Source: Limnohabitans sp. 63ED37-2
GTDB lineage: Bacteria > Pseudomonadota > Gammaproteobacteria > Burkholderiales > Burkholderiaceae_C
Assembly: GCF_001412535.1 (NCBI RefSeq)
Contig: NZ_CP011774.1
Location: 863,501 to 927,500, forward strand
Length of the DNA stretch: 64,000 bases
Direction of reading: 5' to 3'
Part shown: piece by piece, positions 53,083 to 58,782 of the stretch
Layout: the number at the start of each line of letters is the position of its first letter
How positions within the stretch are numbered: position 1 is the first letter of the stretch
The notes under the pieces: model-generated
Told to the model about the DNA's origin: nothing
The model's database searches: none
What the model saw: the letters and a program-made list of their open reading frames with translations, nothing else
Made by a program: the position numbers and the translations under genes

Positions 53083-53106
53083 ATTAATGACTAAGAGGTT
53101 ATTAAT
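53083..53106. promoter_or_regulatory. Candidate TetR operator upstream of the efflux operon
   Basis: ATTAATGAC and GTTATTAAT form an inverted repeat matching at eight of nine positions with a 6-base spacer. It lies immediately upstream of the tetR start, where a TetR-family repressor usually binds. Confidence 0.5.
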
Positions 53107-53396
53107 ATAGGGGCAGAGGGTGGTGACGTCAAGGCCGAGTTGTGAAAGCAAGGTGGTGAGGCAACAGTGCGCAAGTTCCGTTATGAGTACAAAGTGATGG
53201 CTGCTTAGTTGGTTGTATGTTTTTTTATCAGCACGATTGCATGGAGATTACGCATGAATTTATGAGTTTATGGTGATGAAAATCATCAAATTCAAGTTCG
53301 TCTTAATCCAATGATTAATTTGGACATCGGGTTTGTCTGAGTCGAGAACAGGTGAGTTACAGGAAATAGTTAAACACCTGCAATCGATTTCAAACC
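53107..53396. other. AT-leaning intergenic region between efflux regulator and microcin locus
   Basis: About 290 bases with no convincing reading frame. It is more AT-rich than the surrounding genes and presumably contains the promoter of the HlyD-family gene. ATGAAAATCAT at 53276-53286 resembles the core of a Fur site but the full 19-bp match is poor. No clear Shine-Dalgarno lies before the ATG at 53397. Confidence 0.5.
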
Positions 53397-54695
53397 ATGA
53401 CTTCCAACAACCTGTTTCGACCTGAAGTGATGCAAGCCCGGCAAGCCGCCTGGCTGGGTGGCATTCGTGTCGGACACAAACCCAAGTTCAGCGCAGTGGC
53501 CGGTGTGGCTTTGCTGCTGGCCGGTTGCTTGGTCACGTTTGCAGTGTGGGGCCAAGTGGCCCGCAAGTCGCGTATTCCGGGTGTCCTCATGCCACTGCAG
53601 GGCACCGTGCAGCTCAGTGCCAATGCGCCCGGGGTGCTGACTGAGCAATGGGTGCAAGAAGGCGAACAAGTCACAGCCGGTCAAGCCCTGTTTGTGCTGG
53701 GCACTGACCGCCCCACGGCAGAAGGATCGGCCGCTGTCCTGCTGGCCGCCCACTTGGCGCAACGCCGCAGCACGCTGGAGGCCGAACGCTCCGCCCGCGT
53801 GCAGCAAACCCGCCAAAGAGACAGCGCGCTGCAAGACCGCATCCGAGCGCTGGACCATGAAATCACCCAAGCCCAACAAGAAGCTGTTTTGGCCAGCAGC
53901 CGGGTCGCGTTGGCCAAAAAGACGCTGAGCCGTTACCAGCAAATGGCCCAAGAGGGTTTTGTGTCAGACATCCAAGCACAAAAAAAACAAGAGGAACTGA
54001 TCGATCTGCAAGCCCGGGTCGAAAACACCCAACGCAATGCCGCCACCTTGCAGCGAGAACAACAAAGCCTGCAAGCCGAGCGGCAAGCCAACCAACGCCA
54101 ACTGGACATCGACCTGAGCCAGCTGGACCGGGCTTTGGCCGGCCTGGCGCAAGAGGGCACAGAAAACCAGTCGCGTCAAACCATTGTCATCACGGCACCC
54201 CAGTCAGGCGTGGTCTCCAGCATCCACCTGCCCAAAGGCGCGTCCGTCCAGGCAGGCCAAAGTGTGGCCACGTTGGTGCCACTGGATGCCAGCAGCCAAG
54301 GCAAAACAGAACTGCAAGCCCACCTGTATGCCCCCAGCCGCACCGCTGGCTTCATCCAGCCCGGTCAAATCGTGTGGATGCGCTATGGAGCCTACCCCTA
54401 TCAAAAGTTTGGCCTGGCCCAAGGACGAGTGCAATACATCAGCACCACCCCCACGGCCCCGCAAGACCTGCCCAACGGCCAAGGCGCAGCGCTGCAAACT
54501 GCAGCCCAAACACAAGAGCCGCTGTACCGCATACATGTGCAACTGCAAGAACAAAGCATCACCGCCTACGGCGACAACCTGCCCCTGAAACCCGGCATGA
54601 CGCTGGAAGCCGATGTGGTGCAAGAAAAGCGGGCGGTGTGGGAGTGGGTTTTTGAGCCGCTGCTGGCAGCGCGGCAAAAAGTGAAGGTTCTGTGA
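53397..54695 (+). CDS. HlyD-family secretion adaptor, microcin exporter (MchE/CvaA-like)
   Basis: A 432-residue periplasmic adaptor of type I secretion. The N-terminus LFRPEVMQARQAAWLGG, a single membrane helix (residues 30-50, AVAGVALLLAGCLVTFAVWG), a lipoyl-like VLTEQWVQEGEQVTAGQAL, a coiled coil (about 90-265) and a beta-barrel with TITAPQSGV-like VITAPQSGVVSSIHL and terminal MTLEADVVQEKRAVWEWVFEP match the CvaA/MchE group that serves C39-peptidase exporters of double-glycine peptides. The matching ABC exporter is at 58779-60866. It is followed after 57 bases by the start codon of the interrupted microcin precursor. Confidence 0.9.
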   Translation: MTSNNLFRPEVMQARQAAWLGGIRVGHKPKFSAVAGVALLLAGCLVTFAVWGQVARKSRIPGVLMPLQGTVQLSANAPGVLTEQWVQEGEQVTAGQALFVLGTDRPTAEGSAAVLLAAHLAQRRSTLEAERSARVQQTRQRDSALQDRIRALDHEITQAQQEAVLASSRVALAKKTLSRYQQMAQEGFVSDIQAQKKQEELIDLQARVENTQRNAATLQREQQSLQAERQANQRQLDIDLSQLDRALAGLAQEGTENQSRQTIVITAPQSGVVSSIHLPKGASVQAGQSVATLVPLDASSQGKTELQAHLYAPSRTAGFIQPGQIVWMRYGAYPYQKFGLAQGRVQYISTTPTAPQDLPNGQGAALQTAAQTQEPLYRIHVQLQEQSITAYGDNLPLKPGMTLEADVVQEKRAVWEWVFEPLLAARQKVKVL

Positions 54696-54759
54696 TCGGT
54701 ATGGCCATACATGGTGTTTGGCTGACTGTTTTTTACAGAAAAAGGAGTAGGTATGAAAG

Positions 54760-54785
54760 GGCGGATTCAAGTACGAGGTGCAACA
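54760..54785 (+). repeat. Left inverted repeat of the IS30 element
   Basis: Begins GGCGGATTCAAGTACGAGG and pairs with the right end with two mismatches (GG against AC at positions 18-19). Confidence 0.92.
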
Positions 54786-54861
54786 AAGATAAACCCGGTG
54801 ATGGGTGGCTGAGGATGTCAAGGCATCATGGCCACTCAAACCGCCAAGTCCAAGTTGCCAG

Positions 54862-55812
54862 ATGTACAAGCACCTCAGCCGAGAAGAACGATACCAAATT
54901 CACAGCCTCTTGAAAGCCAAACAGACCATCAGCGAGATCGCCCGTTCATTGGGCAGGAGCCGCAGCACCATCAGCCGCGAACTCAGCCGTGGCCGCGGTC
55001 AGCGTGGCTATCGCGCCGAACAAGCCTGCGCCAAGGCTTCTGAGCGGGCACAGCGAAGCCGTAATGCCCGCCGTTTAGATTCCAAAGTCTGGTCCGATGT
55101 GGATTTCTACCTTGGCATTCAATGGAGCCCCGAGCAGATTGCAGGCAAGGTGGCGGTCAGCCATGAGAGCGTCTATTTGTATGTCTATGCGAACAAGGCT
55201 GCCGGTGGTGATTTACACACGCACCTGCGTAGCCAAAAGCCTCGGCGCAAACGCCACCTGTGCGGGCGTGATAGACGTGGTCAGATCCCGAACCGCCGCC
55301 CGATCAGCGAGAGACCAAGCCACATTGAAGATCGCAAGCAAGTGGGCCACTGGGAAGGTGATACCGTTATTGGCGCGGCTCACAAACAAGCCATCGTGAC
55401 ACTGGTAGAACGCAAGAGTGGCTTTGCTGTGCTGGCCAAAGTGCCCAACAAGTCTGCTGATTTGGTGGGCCGGGCTATTGAAGGCATGCTCAAGCCCCTG
55501 AGCTCACGGGTGAAGACCTTGACGGTAGACAACGGCAAGGAGTTTGCCGATCACCAGGCCATCGATCAGGCCCTTGGCATCCAGACTTACTTTGCCGATC
55601 CGTATTGCAGCTGGCAGCGCGGCAGCAACGAGAACTTCAATGGTTTGCTGCGCCAATACATTCCCAAGAAACGGCGCATGGAAACTGTCACCGATGAGGA
55701 GTTGACTATGATCGAAAACAGATTGAATCACCGGCCCAGAAAGCGGCTGGGATTCAAGACACCCCACGAGGTGTTTCACGCCTCGTTAAACCGTGTTGCA
55801 GTTCGTACTTGA
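54862..55812 (+). CDS. IS30-family transposase
   Basis: A 316-residue DDE transposase. The N-terminal helix-turn-helix is YKHLSREERYQIHSLLKAKQ with ISEIARSLGRSRSTISREL, the IS30 signature. The DDE residues can be placed as Asp in HWEGDTVIGA, Asp in LTVDNGKEFADH, and Glu in RGSNENFNGLLRQYIPK. The start ATG at 54862 gives the standard family length and keeps the HTH at the N-terminus. The stop TGA (55810-55812) lies inside the right inverted repeat. It reads in the same direction as the interrupted microcin gene. Confidence 0.95.
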   Translation: MYKHLSREERYQIHSLLKAKQTISEIARSLGRSRSTISRELSRGRGQRGYRAEQACAKASERAQRSRNARRLDSKVWSDVDFYLGIQWSPEQIAGKVAVSHESVYLYVYANKAAGGDLHTHLRSQKPRRKRHLCGRDRRGQIPNRRPISERPSHIEDRKQVGHWEGDTVIGAAHKQAIVTLVERKSGFAVLAKVPNKSADLVGRAIEGMLKPLSSRVKTLTVDNGKEFADHQAIDQALGIQTYFADPYCSWQRGSNENFNGLLRQYIPKKRRMETVTDEELTMIENRLNHRPRKRLGFKTPHEVFHASLNRVAVRT

Positions 55813-55819
55813 ATCCGCC
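55794..55819 (+). repeat. Right inverted repeat of the IS30 element
   Basis: Reverse complement begins GGCGGATTCAAGTACGAAC; contains the transposase stop codon. Followed directly by the AAG target duplicate. Confidence 0.92.
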
Positions 55820-56055
55820 AAGTAATTGCAATCGACGAGCTCGAATTAGTTGATGGAGGTTTCAACTGGAGTGGGGCAATCAATGGCGGCTATCAAGGAG
55901 CAATCAGTGGTGGAATTGGTGGCGCCATAGCAACTGCATGGGGAGGACCAGGCTCTATCGGTGTTGGATTTTCTGTAGGTTTTATCGGCGGTGGGGTCGG
56001 TGGCTTCGTTGCCGGAGGCTTCGACTTCGCATCATTCTTCAGTACATTTTAAATT

Positions 56056-56083
56056 AAACGACGATGGGCAGCCATCGTCGTTT
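56056..56083 (+). terminator. Terminator-like hairpin after the microcin gene
   Basis: A perfect 12-bp stem AAACGACGATGG/CCATCGTCGTTT with a GCAG loop begins 3 bases after the precursor's stop. The T-tract is only three bases, so it may partly end transcription or protect the 3' end of an abundant precursor mRNA. Confidence 0.75.
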
Positions 56084-56099
56084 CAATGAAATAATTATC

Positions 56100-56243
56100 A
56101 TGAAAAAAATTATTATTGAATCAGCACTAATAAGCGTTTTGGCGGAGGTAATTGGTTATCTATTATTTGAAAACATGAATTTTTATAAAATGATCATTAC
56201 TTTTTTCGTAATATTTGTAATTAAATCACTCTTGAAAAAGTAA
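56100..56243 (+). CDS. Small hydrophobic protein, candidate microcin immunity protein
   Basis: A 47-codon frame (ATG 56100, TAA 56241-56243) encoding a basic, strongly hydrophobic peptide: MKKIIIESALISVLAEVIGY, then LLFENMNFYK, then MIITFFVIFVIKSLLKK. Two membrane-spanning stretches (about residues 4-23 and 30-43) with lysines at the ends are typical of bacteriocin immunity proteins. Its place directly after the precursor gene and before modification genes fits. It is very AT-rich, like its flanks. Family not recognised; immunity function is inferred from size, topology and position. If functional, it may still protect although the toxin gene is broken. Confidence 0.6.
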   Translation: MKKIIIESALISVLAEVIGYLLFENMNFYKMIITFFVIFVIKSLLKK

Positions 56244-56290
56244 AATAAATATAATGACTTAATGAAAATATTAATAAAATACATTGACAA

Positions 56291-57277
56291 ATGCGTAAAT
56301 ATTTTGAATTAAAAAAGTCTTTGGGTTATTTTGAAGTAATTGGTGTAATATTAAATAATCATGAAAAAATAAATCAATTCCTGCAAAATTTTCATATATT
56401 TTCAAGTTTTGTTTATTATATTGATGTGTTGGTTGAAAAAGATGATTTATTAATTATACATGATAAATATGGAAAACTTATTGGAATGGCATGTATTAAA
56501 AAAGATGAATTAAATAAAGATGTCGGCCGGTTAATATTTTTTTGGGCTGAAGTTGGAAGTGGTAAATTTTTTTTGCAACTTATGGGGGATAAATTCAATC
56601 ATAAGCACAAAAACATTTATTACTTTCGGGTCAAAAATGGTAAACGGATTAGAAAACTTTTAGGTTGCGAGGATGTCACAAGCTTTATGCGTTCTCGCCA
56701 ATTACCCTCAGGAGAGGATGCTATCCCATTTCTTCAAACATCTGCCGCACGCGATTTCTATTTGCCAACCTACAACTCACAGTTGGCTTTTGCCCAGTGC
56801 GTAGGCGAAATGGCCTTGCTCATGGCGCACACTCCGGTGGCCGCGGCCAGTCCTTACAGACCTGTGATGGAACGGATTCAAACTTGTGCTCAGCTGGAGC
56901 AACGACGTATTTATGCATCGACAGATGGCACCAAGACGGGCTTGTTGACTTGGGCTTGGCTGTCATCCAGCCGACTTTTGCTGGACACGTTTGACACGAA
57001 CGCATTGCAAGCTTTTGAATGGTCAGAGGGTCCACATTTGGCTGTAGTGGATGTCGTGGTTAGTCCCGAAACTGAGAGTATGGTTTGGGCTGATCTGGCT
57101 GGTCAGCTATACCCAGATGAAGATATTTGGGTTCTTTGCCAAGCCGAGGGGAAAACCTATTTCAAAAAGTGGTCAAAAAATCAACGCAGTGAATTATTGG
57201 AAAATTCACAGGCTCGGACTAGTATTGCCTTTGGCACTTGGAAAAACATTTCCATGGAGCCGTCATGCACGCAGTGA
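56291..57277 (+). CDS. Two-unit HlyC-like toxin-activating acyltransferase homologue (MchD-like)
   Basis: A 328-residue cytoplasmic protein that appears to contain two tandem HlyC-type (toxin-activating lysine acyltransferase, GNAT-like) units. Unit 1 (about residues 10-126): LGYFEVIGVILNNHEKINQF, LLIIHDKYGKLIGMACI, then IYYFRVKNGKRIRKLLG. Unit 2 (about 165-295): VGEMALLMAHTPVAAASPYR, RRIYASTDGTKTGLLTWAW, LAVVDVVVSPETESMVWADL, then DIWVLCQAEGKTYFKKW. MchD and HlyC are single units of about 150-170 residues. Unit 1 keeps a His at the HlyC catalytic-His place (His24) but not the Asp; unit 2 has the Asp (Asp254) but not the aligned His. The first 390 bases are AT-rich, the rest near average. A role in precursor modification is inferred. 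Confidence 0.7.
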   Translation: MRKYFELKKSLGYFEVIGVILNNHEKINQFLQNFHIFSSFVYYIDVLVEKDDLLIIHDKYGKLIGMACIKKDELNKDVGRLIFFWAEVGSGKFFLQLMGDKFNHKHKNIYYFRVKNGKRIRKLLGCEDVTSFMRSRQLPSGEDAIPFLQTSAARDFYLPTYNSQLAFAQCVGEMALLMAHTPVAAASPYRPVMERIQTCAQLEQRRIYASTDGTKTGLLTWAWLSSSRLLLDTFDTNALQAFEWSEGPHLAVVDVVVSPETESMVWADLAGQLYPDEDIWVLCQAEGKTYFKKWSKNQRSELLENSQARTSIAFGTWKNISMEPSCTQ

Positions 57278-58782
57278 GACCTCAGCATGACGACATGACG
57301 GACTTGACGCGCATGTTGTCAGATGCATGCGGGCATGTGTCCATGAGCTTGTCCGCTCTACCAAATGCGCGGTTACTCTGGATCAATGCCAGGGCGGCTA
57401 GACAAGACCCCAGCTTTGATAAGTTTTCAGGTGATGTATTTGCGTATGGCCAATATTTGGTTGCTCAATGCGCGTATGCATTGCCGCAGGCACCTGTGGC
57501 TGAGAGCGAACGGGTAACAGCATTTGCTGATCGCTATGGTGGTATGGGAATCGGAAGCAATGGCGGGAGCGGTCGAGCCGCTTCAGTCAATGGCTATTAC
57601 GTCAAAGGCATTGGGCCAACACCATTGATCGGCAAGACCACAAACCCAGCACATTCGACTGGTCACTGCACATTAGAAGAGTGCGTTCGTGAAGCCGTTC
57701 TTTCTGAGTGTGTGGATGCGGAATTCCCATGGGGTGCAGTGCCAGTTTTGGCCATCATTGGCATAGGTGTTTCAGTCCCTATGGCTCCTGAGCCGGGTAT
57801 CGGACTGGATAACCCAGCGGGCATGATGGAACTTGGCTTGTTAATTCGCCCTAACTTTTTACGGCCGGCACATTTTGACCGAGCTTTGGGCTTCCTGTCC
57901 GATATGCCCAAACAAGGTTTCCAAGATTCACTGCGTGTGAAGGCGATGATAGAAAGTGGAAGACGCATTTGGGGTGATCAAGGTCTCCTCAATATGTTCA
58001 TGCAATTGCATGCTCGTTGGGCAGATCAATTGGCATATGGGTATGCACACAGGTTTTGCCATGGTGCACCCAGCCCTTCGAACGTAACGCTGGATGGTCG
58101 TTTGTTGGATTTTGGGGCGGCAACTTTACCGACATGGGCAAAGGTGCACACTGCATTGGGTGGCCCAGTCACGGGGCAAGAACTTCCGTTCATGCTTCGG
58201 ACACTCCAAAGCATGTTGCGACAAATTCAGCATCAATGCCCCGAATTGGGTATTACCAATGAAAACATGTCCAGCTTGGCTCAGGTGGCAGTTCAGCGGT
58301 ATGGACAAACTCTGGCGGTGGAGCTGCTTCGCGTATTGGGTCTGCATCGCCTGCCAGCCATTCATGTTTTGCGACAAGACCATGACCGTACGGTGCAAAT
58401 TGGTTTGAACCGCTTGCTCATGCATTACGCAACGGAATACTTCAATACTTACGAATCAACACCCGAGCCACGTATCGCTTGGCAATTGACTGATTTTTGG
58501 AAGGGAGCCCTCGATAGGGTGGCGCCGGGTTTGCGTGAAGTACTGATAAGCAAAATGCAAACGGATATTGCATCAGACATCAAGCTTGATTGGACAACCA
58601 TCTATGCAAGGAACGCCAAGTACGCAGAAACCAGGCCGCTGTTGTTCAGAGAAAACTTAAGGCAAGCCATCTTAGATGCATTGCGACATATGCAAGAAAC
58701 CAAAAATCTTGGACCCAATGCATTGGATGCTTTCATTGAGGCAATGGTGCGCTCTCATGTTCTGCCGAAGGATGAGGATTGA
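57265..58782 (+). CDS. MchC-like microcin maturation protein with SelO-like fold signature
   Basis: A 505-residue protein whose length and context match MchC (about 513 residues) of microcin H47/M clusters. Segments parallel the SelO/YdiU pseudokinase-AMPylase family: GGSGRAASVNGYYVKGIGPT with a candidate ATP-binding Lys114, CTLEECVREAVLSE (137-150 area), and FCHGAPSPSNVTLDGRLLDFG (264-284) resembling the SelO HG-x2-NTDN and D-Y/F-G motifs. The Asp of the NTDN motif is Ser272 here, while Asn273 and Asp282 remain. The ATG at 57265 has GGAG 5 bases upstream and overlaps the acyltransferase gene end by 13 bases. Its stop overlaps the exporter's TTG start. Action on the precursor together with the HlyC-like partner is inferred. 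Confidence 0.72.
   Translation: MHAVRPQHDDMTDLTRMLSDACGHVSMSLSALPNARLLWINARAARQDPSFDKFSGDVFAYGQYLVAQCAYALPQAPVAESERVTAFADRYGGMGIGSNGGSGRAASVNGYYVKGIGPTPLIGKTTNPAHSTGHCTLEECVREAVLSECVDAEFPWGAVPVLAIIGIGVSVPMAPEPGIGLDNPAGMMELGLLIRPNFLRPAHFDRALGFLSDMPKQGFQDSLRVKAMIESGRRIWGDQGLLNMFMQLHARWADQLAYGYAHRFCHGAPSPSNVTLDGRLLDFGAATLPTWAKVHTALGGPVTGQELPFMLRTLQSMLRQIQHQCPELGITNENMSSLAQVAVQRYGQTLAVELLRVLGLHRLPAIHVLRQDHDRTVQIGLNRLLMHYATEYFNTYESTPEPRIAWQLTDFWKGALDRVAPGLREVLISKMQTDIASDIKLDWTTIYARNAKYAETRPLLFRENLRQAILDALRHMQETKNLGPNALDAFIEAMVRSHVLPKDED

Larger units (their letters stand above)
54760..55819 (+). mobile_element. IS30-family insertion sequence, complete
   Basis: A 1060-bp element carrying one transposase gene. 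Its ends are imperfect inverted repeats of 26 bp (24 identical) at 54760-54785 and 55794-55819. Direct repeats AAG flank it (54757-54759 and 55820-55822), a typical short IS30 target duplication. Intact ends, matching target repeats and an intact transposase indicate a recent insertion. No second copy lies in the window. Confidence 0.93.
54753..56052 (+). pseudogene. Double-glycine microcin/bacteriocin precursor gene disrupted by IS30
   Basis: AAAGGAG lies 5 bases before ATG AAA G (54753-54759), where an IS30 element enters; the gene resumes at 55823 after an AAG duplication (55820-55822) and stops at TAA 56050-56052. Removing the element and one AAG gives 78 codons without any frameshift. 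The 15-residue leader MKVIAIDELELVDGG is a textbook double-glycine leader for C39 cleavage. The 63-residue core begins FNWSGAINGGYQGAISGG, is extremely rich in Gly with Ala, Ile, Val and Phe, and ends FDFASFFSTF. In the present arrangement no in-frame ATG/GTG/TTG precedes the GG site after the TGA at 55810-55812, so it is probably silent. Confidence 0.85.

Noticed and set aside
53272..53290. Fur-box-like sequence upstream of the microcin locus
   Set aside because: The inner 11 bases match well, but only about 13 of 19 positions fit the classical consensus, which is weak for an AT-leaning region.
54692..54913. A reading frame running from just after the HlyD gene through the microcin start region into the IS element
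   Set aside because: It continues into IS30 sequence and lacks a suitable start; the correct restored frame uses ATG 54753 with its own Shine-Dalgarno.
54760..55819. IS30 as one end of a composite transposon carrying the microcin genes
   Set aside because: Only one copy lies in the window and its target duplication is intact on both sides, showing simple insertion into an existing gene.
55861..56049. Assignment of the core peptide as a siderophore (catecholate) microcin
   Set aside because: The Ser-rich C-terminal attachment signature is absent and no glucosyltransferase or esterase genes of the iroB/iroD type lie in the window.
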